DNA of 64,000 bases from Cladopsammia gracilis (GCA_022457155.1 JAJGOT010000164.1:1436001-1500000); one strand, 5' to 3'; shown: positions 20,622 to 32,938, numbered from the stretch's first letter. Made by a program: numbers and translations. Notes: a model not told the origin generated them from the sequence alone.

Positions 20622-23600
20622 TTATTTGAGTTTAAGATCATCAAATGTCTGCTGCATTTCTTCCAGAAGTTTCCCACTATTTCTCTGTCGATCTTTCTCC
20701 ATTGTTGATGTGTCATTATCATTACTGGTGGATGCTCTACATGAACAGCTTTTCAATTCTTCGGTGTAATGCTGTCTGAGATACTCTCGTGATCTGATAT
20801 CTGCCTGAAAAAAAAACATCCAGTCAAACTTTTCTTATCTTACTTACTATCGATCTCAGACGTCCTTGGACAAGGGATTTTTTTCGGCCCGCTTCACGGG
20901 CCGTTGGTTTCAGTCTGCGGTTAAAAAAATGTCGTCACGTGATGACATTTTTTTGGCTCTGCGGTTTCAAAAATGTTGATCACGTGACGCCATTCGGTTA
21001 CTCGCGCCAAAAAGAAAACCGGCAAAGTGATCAAAGATGTTGGGGAGTAAAACCGGCCGAAGCTATCATCCAGGGAAAGCTTTGTCCAGTGACATAAGAA
21101 GCGGAATAATAGATACGATAGTACAGGCCGGTGGCGACTTTACTACAGGTAAAAACGAAAAACTACGCCGTAAAAAACCTTAAATTGTACAACGGACATG
21201 TTGGCGCGAAAATGAATTCACGGCCGTGGGAAGTCGAAATAAAGCATCACGTGATCAACATTTTTGAAACTGCAGAGCCAAAAAAATGTCATCACGTGAC
21301 GACATTTTTTTAACCGCAGACTGAAACCAACGGCCCGTGAAGCGGGCCGAAAAAAATCCCTTGTCCAAGGACGTCTGAGATCGATAGTACTAAAATGTAT
21401 ATGCCGTGTAGTTTAGGTATTTATATTAGTTCTGAGCAAGTTATCCCTTAGTTAATGTTTTTAGTTGTTTGTTAATAAACTGACATTGTAAGGATAATTC
21501 AGATGTTAATCATTCTTGTTAATTAAGTTCAATTACCCTTACAAATGGCACCATGCAAAAGTATTGAAAAGTATTGCTGAAGAGGTTTCATTTGAATGGT
21601 CACATCATAGGATTTTGTCCACAGACTTGAAAATTAGAACAAATGGTACCATGCAAAAGTACTGCTGAAGAGGTTTCATTTGAATGGTCACATTATAGGA
21701 TTTTGTCCACAGACTTGAAAATTAGAACTGCAGAAATGAAGACAAAATAGTGAGGATTTTTGGAGTCTTGGTAACCTTCCTAGGGTTTCTCCACCGTCCA
21801 TTATTTAAAAAGGGAAGTAGGACCTGGAAGTGAGGTTGGCTCAATCTAGTACAGCTACAGGCATGGACTGTCTTGTGCTGGCAGTGTGATTCCTACTGAC
21901 ATCTCATGAGTCCTACTGGCAATACTTACTGGTGTGAAGGTCATATTCTATCTCGGGTATCATACGAACATTCCCTTACTTACAGTTTCAATGAAGTTCC
22001 TTACTTGTCTAATGGGTTCTGGTATTCTGTACTGACAGCATGCATGTGTTAATCTCACGGCTGTCTCCAGACCCACCTTATGACCAACTGACACATAGAT
22101 AGGGTTGCAAGATTCTTGAGTGCTTCTTAATGCCTAAAATCCAATCAGAATGTAATCATTCTGTTCTAAGCTTGGAATGTTACATCACAAACAATTCTCA
22201 AACAGTATGTCCCACTGTAGCTACTTGACAAAGTTATGTGTAATTTCTTGTCACCTTTCTGTAAACTTTTTGTTGGCTTTTATTTTAATGTGCCAAACTG
22301 TGGCGGTAGGGCAATCAAGTTCCAAACTCTGCCTTTCACAATGCTTGCATTTTCAATAATAATAATAATTCAATGCATTTTTTCTTCCTTTTCATTGGCT
22401 GAGAGCCCACCATGTGACCTGCGAATTACTGCCTACGAATAATTCTGCTTATGCGCACAATGGTGCAAAGTTGTTTTGCTGTGAATAATTGTTCTGCTCC
22501 CGTCTTCTACAATGGCAGCCCAATTTCTGCTCTGTTGTAGCAGTTATGAATAAATATTAAATTGAAAAACAAGCTTGGTGATCAAATGGTAAAACAATTA
22601 TTGAACTCGGCTATCGCAAAATATCGTGATTTTGTCAGTGTCTTGCAGATCAATTATTTGCCTCAGTCTTCGGCTTTGGCAAAGAATTGATCTGCTCAAA
22701 ACTGATACACCACAACATTTGGCTCAACCTCGTCCAATAATATTGATAAATGTCTGGCTGAAATGGAAGCCTTTACAAAAAAAATACTAAATATTGTAAA
22801 AAAAAAAACTTACAGAAACTTTATGGTACAGCATAACTGTTGTGTTATGCAATATTGAACTTTGGAACTTGTTAGTACTTGTAACGCATCAGTGATTTCT
22901 CACGCATGCGCACTGAGAGTAAGAGGAGAATAAAACATGGCCGTTAGTCTCAAACACGTTTCTTGCTCTCTCGTTAAATAACTCAACATGGTGTCAGATT
23001 CGGGATTATTTTAAGCCTAGAACCTTCGCAAAATTTCCACGTTATTCTACCGAAAGTGTATAGGAAACGTGAGAAGATAAACGAGTAAAAGCGACGAGCA
23101 AAGATAGCCAAACAAATCGAAGACATGCCAAACAACGAGCACGAGGATTCTCCCAGCGTGGTCACAGGTGCCGTACAGAATTCAATTCCGCCTGTAGAAC
23201 AACCACCATCAGTCGAGCCAATTATTCGACCAGTTGCAAACTTCCAAGTGTCACCGCCGGAAAAATTTTCATTCAAGCCGGAGGACTGGCCTAAATGGAT
23301 ACAGAGATTCGAAAGATTTCGAAAAGCAACGGGACTGGATAAACGAAGCGGCGAAAACCAGGTAAACACTTTAATCTACACGATGGGCGAGCAAGCAGAT
23401 GATGTGTTTATCTCATTCGAACTAACAACGGAACAAGAAAAGAATTACGAAGAGGTAAAAGAAAAATTTGAAACTCATTTCATCGTGAAAAGAAATGTCA
23501 TCTTCGAAAGAGCGAAATTTAATTCACGAAACCAGCGAGAGGGCGAATCAGTGGATAGTTTCATCACCGACCTGTATGGCCTCGCAAGATACTGCAATTT

Positions 23601-26600
23601 CGGAACGCTAAAAGACGAACTGATTCGGGACCGAATCGTCGTAGGACTACAAAACCGTGAGCTCTCAGAAAAGCTTCAACTCGACCCGAAGTTGACCCTG
23701 GAAAAAGCTATGAATTTGGCGCGGCAAAGAGAGACGGTGAAACAACAACAAAGCATTCTGGATGGAGGCTTCAAATCTAAACAAACGGAAGTCGACAGCA
23801 TCGCGAAAGGAAAATTTTGGAAGAAGAAAGAGGTACACCCGAAACCGAAAATTCCTCCTGGTGCAACTCAGAAGAAACATCAGTCAAAATGCCCAAGGTG
23901 TCTCGGAAGTTTTCACTCGAAGAAGAACTGCCCAGCACGTGCTTCCAAGTGCAACAAGTGTCTAAAAATAGGACATTGGGGGCAAGCTTGTAGAAGTTCG
24001 AAACCTGAAGGAAAAATATCAGAAGTAGAAGCTGGAGAAGAAGAAGAGTCTTTCTTCCTGGGAGAAATAGTGGATCTACATGAAGTTCAAAGTAACACTG
24101 CAACGTCGCCGTGGACAACCACGGTCTTCGTAGACAAGAAGCCAGTAACGTTCAAGCTGGACAGTGGTGCCGATGTCACAGTAGTTCCACATGATACTTT
24201 CCTCAACTTAGATCTTCAGAGAAAGCTGCAACCTACAGACAAAGTCCTCTTGGGTCCATGCAAATACAAGTTGAACTGTAAGGGGAAGTTTACAGCTACC
24301 CTTACCAACAACCTGAACTCCATAAAGGAAAACATCTATGTTGTAGAAGGCCTAGCACGACCACTTCTCGGCAGAGTTGCCGCAGAAAACCTAAACCTTA
24401 TCAACAGAGTCTGTGAACTGATCAACGACAACTACAAAGCAAACATAGTCCGTGACTATCCAAAGCTGTTCACAGGGCTTGGAGTGATGAAAGAAGTGTA
24501 CACCATCAAGTTAAAAGATGAAGTGAAACCTTTTGCACTTACAGTCCCAAGAAAGGTACCTATGCCACTCTACAAGGAAACCAAGAATGAAATTACAAGA
24601 ATGTTGAAGAGCGGAGTGATATCGCCAGTGGACCACCCTACAGATTGGTGTGCCCCAATGGTAGTGACTCCCAAGCCTAATGGTAAAGTCAGAGTGTGTG
24701 TAGACCTGACAAAGCTCAACGAGTATGTTCAACGTGAGAACCACCCACTCCCGTCTGTGGATGTCACCCTGGGAAAGCTTGCAGGGGCGAAGTACTTCAC
24801 AAAGCTAGATGCGAACTCAGGATTTTGGCAAATAAAGTTGTCAGAAAGCTCAAAACCACTCACAACGTTCATCACACCTTGGGGTCGTTATTGCTTCAAC
24901 GTGCTGCCCTATGGAATAAGTTCAGGCTCCGAAAAGTTTCAGAAATGCATGAGCAGGATTCTTGAGGGACTTGAAGGAGTTGAATGCAACATTGACGACG
25001 TCCTAGTCCATGCTAACACCCAAGAGCTACATGACAGCAGACTAAAGGAAGTATTGGAACGGCTATCAGCAGCAGGTGTTACACTTAACCTAGACAAGTG
25101 TACCTTCAGCGTCCCCAAGATCAAGTTCCTGGGTAACGTAGTAAGTGCAGATGGCATTGAAGTGGACCCTGAGAAAGTCGCAGCAGTGGTAAACCTGTCA
25201 GCACCCAAGAATGTCCACGAGGTCCGTGTATTCCTAGGGATGGTGAACCACTTGAGCAAGTTTGCCGAGCACTTAGCTGATAAAACAAAGCCTATTCGAG
25301 ACCTGATGCAAAAGGACCGACAGTGGGTCTGGGGACCACCCCAACAAAAAGCATTCAACGAAATCAAGTCTAGCCTGACTACAGCACCAGTGCTTGCTCT
25401 CTATGATCCCAACAGAGAGACCAAAGTCTCAGCAGATGCGTCATCATTTGGATTGGGAGGAGTACTCCTACAGAAGCAAGATGACCAGACCTGGAGACCT
25501 GTTGTATTCATATCCAGAGCACTCACCCAAGTGGAATGCAGATATGCACAAATAGAGAAAGAGGCTTTAGCCGTAACCTGGGCATGTGAGCGGTGCAGCG
25601 ACTACATAGTGGGGAAATCCATTATCGTAGAAACAGACCATAAGCCACTGGTCCCACTTCTCACTACGCGTACCTTAGACGAAGTCCCACCTAGAGTACA
25701 GCGACTAAGAATGCGCCTCATGCGGTTTCATTTTAAAGAGGTGAATCATGTACCTGGAAAGGAACTGTATATTGCAGATGCATTATCCAGAATGCAAGTG
25801 GATAACCCAGACATACAGGCAACCATTCCAGAAGAAGAAATGAACATCTATGTTGACAGCATCCTGGATTCTCTACCAGTGTCAGACATGAAACTAATGG
25901 AGATCAAAGATGCCCAGGATCAAGACCCTGTCTGCAAACAAATAAAGAAGTACTGCGTGGAAGGTTGGCCAGACAAGTTCAACCTCAGTGACCCAATAAA
26001 GCCCTATTGGACACTGAGAGGAGACATCAGTGTAGTCCATGGAATACTGCTAATGTCATCGCGAATCGTGGTGCCCTCATCTATGAGACTTCAAGTTCTG
26101 GACAAGGTGCATGAAGGACACCAGGGCATAGCCAAGTGCAGAGAACGCACCAAGACATCAATCTGGTGGCCTGGTCTCAGCCGCGAAGTCCAGGACATGG
26201 TCGAGAATTGCAAAGTCTGTGCAAAACATCGACAACAAAGGGCAGAGCCACTCATTCCGACACCCTTCCCTGAACGTCCATGGCAAGTGATCGCAACCGA
26301 CTTATTTGAACTCGATAACCTGAATTACCTGATAGTTGTGGACTATTTTTCACGCTATATAGAAGTAGCTGCAATGCAGAAGACCACAAAATCTCATGAA
26401 GTTATCAGAGCACTAAAGGCGATCTTTGCAAGACATGGCATCCCAGAGGAAGTAAGAAGCGACAATGGGCCACAGTACGCATCAGCTGAATTCACTCATT
26501 TTGCAAAAGAATGGGGTTTCAAACATACAACAAGCAGCCCTCGCTTTCCGCAGTCCAATGGTGAGGTGGAGCGTGCCGTGAAAACCACCAAGTCACTCCT

Positions 26601-29600
26601 AAAGAAAGAGAAAGATCCGACCAAGGGACTGCTAGCATACAGATCTACCCCATTAGCTTGTGGGTATTCACCATCAGAGCTACTCATGGGACGGAAACTT
26701 CGAAACACCATTCCGACCTTTCACACTAATCTCAACCCAAGTTGGCCTGATATTGAAAAGCTGCGTGAAAGAGAGGCAGAAAGTAGAGAAAGGCAGAGGC
26801 TCAACTTTAATCAGCGACACAATGCTGTTGCATTGAAACCACTTCAACCTGGTATCCCTGTGCACATCAAAAATGAAAAAGCTACTGGTACAGTCACAGA
26901 AGCAGCAGAAACACCTAGATCCTACATAATCGAGACAGAGAAAGGCACCGTCAGACGAAATCGTTCCCATCTCGTCCCAATACCTTCAGACAAGTCAGAA
27001 CCACTCCGCACCGCTGAGCAGCAATACCAAGACAAGATGCCAACTCCTGTAAAACCTCTCCCATCACCTTGCATTTCCTCAAGACCAAAGAGACTTATCA
27101 GACCCTCTCTGAAGTTGAGAGAGAGCCTTGGATTTGATTGAACATTTGAACATTTGATTGAACATTTGAACATTTGATTGAACATTTGAACATTTGATTG
27201 AACATTTGATTGAACATTTAAACATTTGAATGATAGAACATTGCTCACTTTACAAAAAGGGAGATGTTGTGTTATGCAATATTGAACTTTGGAACTTGTT
27301 AGTACTTGTAACGCATCAGTGATTTCTCACGCATGCGCACTGAGAGTAAGAGGAGAATAAAACATGGCCGTTAGTCTCAAACACGTTTCTTGCTCTCTCG
27401 TTAAATAACTCAACAATAACCTATATAACAACTTTTCACAAATGCACTGTGCAATATTTCATGATGACAGAATTCAGTTTGAAAATAATTATCTCAATAA
27501 ATACTCCAGATTTCAGCTAAAAGATATAAAGATATTTTTTACCTTGCCCCATATTGCACCAGAAGATCCTTGCAGAGCAAAACTATCTCCACTAGTTTTG
27601 AGAAGGTTTTTGATCTGTTGATGGAAGGAATAAACCAATGATGTATTTTGATTTCACCACAGAAAAAGTTTAATTTTGGAGTCCATAAGGATTAAATTTA
27701 GCAGGATATGAACCAATAGCCTCTGAAATTTGTAAATGTTTTCTATCTGATGAAATTATGAGGTCAAGATGACATTTTTTCTTTAGCATGGCAAAAGCAG
27801 AACTAAGAGGGGGTCATAGGATCCTCCCCTTCCCCCAATTTATTGACAGAAAAAAAGATGGAACATATTTATCACACTTCGACTGTGAAGAAAGCCTTCA
27901 TCTGTCACAATTAATGTACATCAACTCTGTTGATCATTGTCTCTAGAGTTTTCCAGTGATCACCAACTACCAATAATAATTATTGTTGCATCCAGTGATT
28001 GTTCAGTGATTTAAAGGGCACAGGATTCACCTGCTATAGCATATAGGGATTTACGAAGTCATCCCATCAAGTAACCCACATCAAGAAAGAACTTTTTCAT
28101 GAGTGGCGAGAAACAGAAACATGCCCAGTCACTAATTTCATTTTGGGGCAAGAAAAGAATAGATACGAGTGAAACAAATCACTCTTTTGAGCATGCGTCC
28201 TCTCAAAAGTGACGATATTTTCTAGTTTTGGGTGGTCACATTTGATGGGTCCAACTCCCTACATCTCACCTGGTCCGCATGTTGGGAGTCTCGCTCTATC
28301 CCATCAACATGGAAAAGGGTCTTGGCCACACCCACCGTAGGGATGTCAGTGAGTACTCCGAGATGACAAGCAATCCCAAAACCTGGTGATTTAACCCAAA
28401 AATGTCAAATAACTTATCGGGTGTTCATTCCTCGCGAAGCGAGGGCCGAAGGCCCGAGCGTAGCGAGGTTAATAAATTTGGCGGCCGAAGGCCGCTCGCG
28501 TGTTCGGGTCTCGGGAGCTGAGCCGCGCCAAATCGAGCGAAAAATATATTTATATATATATACTGAAGATGTCGTGCAGTTGCCAGGCAACAAAAATCGC
28601 GACCGCTGACAATGGCGCGCGCTCATGTTTATTCATGGCGGCGGCCGGGCTGACGGTTTACCCTTGCTCATCGTCGTGAAAAAGTGTTTACTCTCGGTGA
28701 AACACGACCAATTTCTGATGCAAATTAGAAAGAACAGCAAATACAACAACACTGGATTGAACAAGTGTCTGGAAATCCTTTCTCGAGAAGATTAACCACC
28801 GAAACTCCGCTGTAGCGAGAACGGCGACTTGAAATTCAACGCGATCGAGCAACTAAGAAACAACGACAGCATCGATTACAAAGACTTCGAACAGCCTGAC
28901 CAAATGCCTCCATTCAGGGGGGGTTGGAAGCCTATCCCATGATGCAACGCAACAAGTTACCCGCGACATTTGAAGAAAATAAACAAACTTTTTGTAAAAT
29001 CTCATATTTCGGTGATTTTGTCGGTTGTCTTATTTTATGGTTTTAATTATTGGAGACTTGGGAATCAGGAAAATGGTTCGTTGGTAACAGAAAAGAACCA
29101 CAATGTAAGAATTTTATTTATATTTCTAAGTTTAATCCTCGTTTCTCGTCCTTAGAAAATATCATTTTCCGCTCGCAGGAAAATGGTGATCATCCCCGAA
29201 AATACCACGAAAGTGCAGTTGTACCTCCTTCTTAATCGAAGCGTCACTAGCATTTTAACATAAATAACGTATTCCTTAATATCATAACGACTTAAAACAC
29301 CATATCCCTCCAGATCCCTCCATGTTTTTCAAGCTGAATAAAACCATCAAAGTGTGGGCACTTTTCAATGCTTTGAATTGAGGCGAGCTGATTTAGGGAA
29401 TTCGCGCTCGCTTGCAGAGTTGAATATGAAAATTTTTTGAGGAATAAAACGAATTCAGACCGAAGCAAGTTCAAGTAAATGAGTATAAAAAAGGGTTATA
29501 TTGTATTTCCAAAAGCCGTCTTGAACAAAGGATAGTGGAAAAAATCTTGGTAAATGCAGCAGTGCTAAAAGCTCAAATCAGTACAAAACAAGCGGAAAAC

Positions 29601-32600
29601 TTGCGCGCGCTATATCGCGCGTTCAAACTACAGCTGTAGCTGTACGCGTCAGTTACGTTTTTCCTGTCGTTGACATCAGAACTACTGTGTCTAGCTAAAA
29701 CCGTGGATAAAACAAGTAGCTATTACGAGAAGAACTTTTTTCCCAAGGGTTTTCAGTTTTTTAGAGAACTTATTTGGTAAACACAGTGCAAGAGTGTCGT
29801 CATATGCGTGGACAAGCAGTTGGATGCTTACGCGTACAAGCGCGCGCAAATTTTATTAGCATAATTTTTTCAAATCTTCGTTTGTGGTGTCATCCTTCGA
29901 ACAAATCTTCGAAAGCATGTATCTGTTCGTTGCAAGAGAAGTTTTCTTGACATTACAAATCCTGACAAAAGAAGACCGACAGACAACAGGCCTTGAAAAG
30001 GGTGTCTTAACAGTCACTGCTCGCGTCGGCGGTCACTGGCAAATGCGAGGTCACGTGATGAGACAAATTTTGTGTATATCTTTCATTCGCGTTGAATCGT
30101 GGGATAGGCTTACCTACGAATTCTCCATCCTGGTTTCTATACTTTGCTTAGTATATACAACAACAGCTACTGAACAGCATTATGTAAAGGAACAGGTTAA
30201 TTTTGGGAGATAGCACTAACAAGCTTCAAAAAGAAAATTTAATCAAGACAGCATAAATAAACTAAATCAAAATAAACAGAACACCACTGCATATTGTCCT
30301 GGACCCATGTCCACAACAATACTATACATCCACTTTCAGACCAATTTTCTTTCTGACAAAAATTAATGAGGGGGTGGGGGAACAAGGGCCGTAGGATCTT
30401 TTGATACCCAGTCCCATAGCAGTTACAGTGACCCACAGCTCAAAACCCAAAACTGACCAGTACCAGTTCCCATTTATTATAATTTAGGAAGACGGGGCAC
30501 TAAGTACAAGTTAAATCGAAGCGACTGGGAACGAGAATGTCTCAACTTTAAACTTCGGGGCCATTGCCGGTATGCAACCCAACCTCTCCAGTCAAATCAG
30601 AAATTCCATCTCTCCCACATCGCTAAAATTTTGAAGTGCATCCTCCCCCGAGCTTCGCGAGGTTCTGCGAGACACGTATTTCTAGTTTATTGAATAATCA
30701 TCTGTGCCATCACCTGGCTCAAATGCTTGATCTCTGGAATTTGCACCCAACAAATTTAACTGGTGATCAGCTAGGTTCCAAGCAGTATGCAGGATGACAA
30801 TTTCTATTATGCCAAAATCCAAAAGTTCTAAGGCACTTTACAAAAGTGAGAAAAACTCACAACAAAAACAAGGGTGTTGCAAATATGTACAAAAATTGTC
30901 TAAATATGTCATGTATTAACCTAGCAAATAGCCTAGCTTGCCACAAGTCTCTCGTAGTTCAGTGAGACTATCCAACTGGTGTATGGAAGATCATAGGTTC
31001 AATTCTTGTTGGGGACTCAGAACTTTTTCCTCATCCCATATTCATGACACAATGAACATTATACATCTTTCTCAATTAAGTCTTTTTGCTTCCATTGTAC
31101 CTCTTGGATGCAGCATTCCATTTCCATCAACTAAAATGACCTGTGGAAGCAGCTCTGGATTACAATTTTGCAGTCTGCAAATTGAATCAACAAGGAACCC
31201 AACTTCTCTAAAAGCCAGATATTCTGGAACATAAGGTGATGTAAGATGCACCATGGTTAGATCCTCATATACAACCTGGATTGAGAAAGTTAATAATTTA
31301 GTTATAAGTGAAAATAACTGTGAGTAAGTGTACCAAGTAAAGATAACATTTTATATACCACCGACATTTGACTGATACTCGACCGAGATGCGACTCAGAC
31401 ATGAATGATGAAACATACCAATAATGCATGCGCCAAATGTCAAACTGTCACAAAAGCCAGAGGGGGGGGGGGGGGGGGGTACTCAACAACGTTATGAACG
31501 GGGATGCTCCGCCCCGAGATCCAAACCCTTACCCTTTCATATACCATTTTTTACAGAAAAGGTATCTCTTTCATATACCTTTCATTGAAAATGGTACCCC
31601 CTTCATATACCTTTCATTGAAGATGGACCCCTTTCAAATAGCATTTACATGCATGTGTTTGATATATGATTTTTGAAAGCTTTTTTTATAATACTTAAAT
31701 GGCAGGTTTCCCTACCCTTTTTTAAACTTCAACTCATGTTTTCCCTTCTGTTTCCTATACCTCGTGAAATCCCTACCCTTTCATATACTTCAACTCGTGA
31801 AATCCCTACCCTTTCATATACCTCCAGCCTCAAAAAGGTACCCCCTTCGGGCGGAGCATCCCTATATACCCATTATACGGAGTACCCCCCCCCACGGGCA
31901 CAAAAGATGCTACACAAACAACTGTATACCTCACTGACCTATCAGTCCACCATCTTATCAGACTAGAATTTTTTGAGACCCATATTTTATGAAAGACCAT
32001 TTCGGCCACCCCTACATTCAAAGCATATCATTGCTGATATATGGGTGGGGCCTTATTTACAAAGACAATAAGGCCAGAATGGCAAAGGGAAAAAAAAGGC
32101 CAAAACATTTCTAATTTGAACCATTTTCACTCCAGCCCTCCTTTAACTGAAAAGCAGTCTTCAAGCATGATCATACCTCAAGGTCAGGGAAAGTCAGCAC
32201 AACTAAGCAAGAACATGCATGATTGCCATCTCCCTTGGGAAAAGAAATATCAACTCCACCAATCAGATTCAATTCACTAAAGGGCTCATCATTTAACACT
32301 CCCCAGTTTACACAGTCCTCTGCCACAAGTTTCTTCTTGAGCTCAATTTGTTCCCTAAAAAACAGAGTGGCATTTAGTTTTATAAACCTCAAGCTCAAAA
32401 AGTTAATTCCTCTTACTTTATTATCATACATTTCTTTGAGAATTCGTACTATAATTCTTCTTGGCCAGTCTGATTGACAATATAAGATAAATATATCAAG
32501 AATTTTGATCCTTAGGCAATCCCAATAGAATGTTTCATTTTCCATTACCCTCCTATTTGTGAAAGTGGGTCGGTTGGTCAGTTGGGGGAAAAATATAGGT

Positions 32601-32938
32601 TCAGGAGTCGGAGTTTTTGCTTCAATCAAAATCCACATTTGCCTGTACTAGATGCTGAGAGATGATATAGAATATGAATGGATCATCATATACTTCATTC
32701 TGCAAAACGTTCAACTTCAACTTTATTACTTCCATCACTTTAATTGTTTACGTTCAGGGATATGTAAATAAGTAGCTGCTCTTTCAAAATTACAGAGAGA
32801 AACAGACGATTTAAAATGCTCTTATTACAATTTAAAGTTTCGAGGTTTACTTTTCAGCGGACAAGCAAATCACACAAACCTTTTCCACGTTTCCACGATT
32901 TCATTTTCCACTAGCAGTTCGGAATCATTGGAAGCCAT
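20622..32938 (-). CDS. ENDOV: Endonuclease V (seven exons, complete)
   Basis: Nuclease that cuts one base 3' of inosine, mainly in RNA in animals. Minus-strand CDS exons: 32880-32938, 32177-32354, 31101-31275, 28270-28382, 27543-27614, 22005-22133 and 20622-20804. Every junction is GT-AG and phases sum to 302 residues plus stop. Key motifs: IGGVDISF with catalytic Asp55, the PYVP wedge at 93-96, AFREV with Glu103, VDGNG with Asp129, GFGIACHLGVLTD from 138, SVGH with His217 and YRIPEPIRQADIRSREYLR at 233-251. The start ATG at 32936 follows AAA and precedes ASNDSELL. The C-terminal 45 residues are polar and not conserved. Intron 5 contains an intact Ty3/gypsy element in antisense orientation, yet no exon is damaged. 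The gene is divergent from DNAL4. Confidence 0.95.
20845..21389 (+). mobile_element. Long-TIR DNA transposon derivative retaining a first exon
   Basis: A 545-bp element in ENDOV intron 6 with inverted arms of about 150 bp. They start TACTATCGATCTCAGACGTC and include GGCCCGCTTCACGGGCC and repeated CACGTGA sites. The unpaired centre is not empty: it carries the start of a coding exon (21037-21148). This is what an internally deleted transposon would leave behind. Confidence 0.8.
21037..21148 (+). pseudogene. Transposase first-exon remnant, HTH-like
   Basis: An ATG opens a 37-codon frame reading GRSYHPGKALSSDIRSGIID and then a TIVQAGGDFTTG-like end, followed by a donor (ACAG then GTAAAA). GKALSSDIRSGIID resembles the first helices of paired-type helix-turn-helix domains in Tc1/mariner/IS630-type transposases, although the family is inferred only from this short match. 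No downstream exons remain. Confidence 0.45.
21541..21730 (-). repeat. Two units of the dispersed repeat family, ~81-bp period
   Basis: Two copies of TTTCATTTGAATGGTCACAT, then ATAGGATTTTGTCCACAGA and CTTGAAAATTAGAAC. They are a sub-variant of the ~106-bp family found at 4.5, 6.6, 9.2 and 11 kb. The repeat lies in ENDOV intron 6. Confidence 0.7.
22838..22988 (+). repeat. Left LTR
   Basis: 151 bp, TGTTGTG...CTCAACA. It contains a GAATAAAAC polyadenylation-type signal. Confidence 0.95.
23125..27141 (+). CDS. Gag-Pol polyprotein of the Ty3/gypsy element
   Basis: 1338 residues in a single open frame. In order: a capsid-like region (residues about 50-200, including FKPEDWPKWIQRFERFRKAT); two zinc knuckles (about 255-293, the second CNKCLKIGHWGQAC); an aspartic protease with LDSGADVTVVP (about 344-355); a reverse transcriptase with FTKLDANSGFWQIKL (about 557) and an active-site block NIDDVLVHA (about 621), where the usual YVDD or YIDD begins with Asn; an RNase H with SADASSFGLGGVLL (about 770) and ETDHKPL; a zinc-binding H2C2 domain (HEGHQG to CKVC, about 995-1032); and an integrase core with ATDLFEL, SDNGPQYA and NGEVERA supplying the D,D,E residues. 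The fused gag-pol without frameshift is common in this type of element. It appears intact and could be active. Confidence 0.95.
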   Translation: MPNNEHEDSPSVVTGAVQNSIPPVEQPPSVEPIIRPVANFQVSPPEKFSFKPEDWPKWIQRFERFRKATGLDKRSGENQVNTLIYTMGEQADDVFISFELTTEQEKNYEEVKEKFETHFIVKRNVIFERAKFNSRNQREGESVDSFITDLYGLARYCNFGTLKDELIRDRIVVGLQNRELSEKLQLDPKLTLEKAMNLARQRETVKQQQSILDGGFKSKQTEVDSIAKGKFWKKKEVHPKPKIPPGATQKKHQSKCPRCLGSFHSKKNCPARASKCNKCLKIGHWGQACRSSKPEGKISEVEAGEEEESFFLGEIVDLHEVQSNTATSPWTTTVFVDKKPVTFKLDSGADVTVVPHDTFLNLDLQRKLQPTDKVLLGPCKYKLNCKGKFTATLTNNLNSIKENIYVVEGLARPLLGRVAAENLNLINRVCELINDNYKANIVRDYPKLFTGLGVMKEVYTIKLKDEVKPFALTVPRKVPMPLYKETKNEITRMLKSGVISPVDHPTDWCAPMVVTPKPNGKVRVCVDLTKLNEYVQRENHPLPSVDVTLGKLAGAKYFTKLDANSGFWQIKLSESSKPLTTFITPWGRYCFNVLPYGISSGSEKFQKCMSRILEGLEGVECNIDDVLVHANTQELHDSRLKEVLERLSAAGVTLNLDKCTFSVPKIKFLGNVVSADGIEVDPEKVAAVVNLSAPKNVHEVRVFLGMVNHLSKFAEHLADKTKPIRDLMQKDRQWVWGPPQQKAFNEIKSSLTTAPVLALYDPNRETKVSADASSFGLGGVLLQKQDDQTWRPVVFISRALTQVECRYAQIEKEALAVTWACERCSDYIVGKSIIVETDHKPLVPLLTTRTLDEVPPRVQRLRMRLMRFHFKEVNHVPGKELYIADALSRMQVDNPDIQATIPEEEMNIYVDSILDSLPVSDMKLMEIKDAQDQDPVCKQIKKYCVEGWPDKFNLSDPIKPYWTLRGDISVVHGILLMSSRIVVPSSMRLQVLDKVHEGHQGIAKCRERTKTSIWWPGLSREVQDMVENCKVCAKHRQQRAEPLIPTPFPERPWQVIATDLFELDNLNYLIVVDYFSRYIEVAAMQKTTKSHEVIRALKAIFARHGIPEEVRSDNGPQYASAEFTHFAKEWGFKHTTSSPRFPQSNGEVERAVKTTKSLLKKEKDPTKGLLAYRSTPLACGYSPSELLMGRKLRNTIPTFHTNLNPSWPDIEKLREREAESRERQRLNFNQRHNAVALKPLQPGIPVHIKNEKATGTVTEAAETPRSYIIETEKGTVRRNRSHLVPIPSDKSEPLRTAEQQYQDKMPTPVKPLPSPCISSRPKRLIRPSLKLRESLGFD
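27133..27236 (+). repeat. TTGAACATTTGA minisatellite at the gypsy 3' end
   Basis: Tandem GAACATTTGATT/GAACATTTGA units start over the gag-pol stop codon and run almost to the polypurine tract. Confidence 0.85.
27265..27415 (+). repeat. Right LTR
   Basis: 151 bp, identical by eye to the left LTR and preceded directly by the polypurine tract. Confidence 0.95.
28383..31100. other. ENDOV intron 3
   Basis: No nested gene seen. A GC-rich, self-complementary stretch at about 28428-28530 (CCTCGCGAAGCGAGG, GGCCGAAGGCC) looks like a repeat. Open frames here lack domains and splice support. Confidence 0.45.
31448..31905. mobile_element. Foldback repeat in ENDOV intron 2
   Basis: The ends are inverted and G/C rich: a poly-G block then GGTACTC and GGGGATGCTCCGCCC on the left; GGGCGGAGCATCCC and GGAGTACCCCCCCC on the right. 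Between them, CTACCCTTTCATATACC-type units repeat five or more times. It has no coding capacity. Confidence 0.65.

Larger units (their letters stand above)
22838..27415 (+). mobile_element. Intact Ty3/gypsy LTR retrotransposon, 4578 bp
   Basis: Complete element: 151-bp LTRs identical by eye, starting TG and ending CA; a primer-binding site TGGTGTCAGATTCGGG directly after the left LTR (22989-23004); one long gag-pol frame; and a polypurine tract AAAAAGGGAGA (27254-27264) directly before the right LTR. A 5-bp target duplication ATAAC lies at 22833-22837 and 27416-27420. Identical LTRs and an open frame point to very recent insertion. It sits antisense in ENDOV intron 5. No envelope frame is present. 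Confidence 0.97.
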
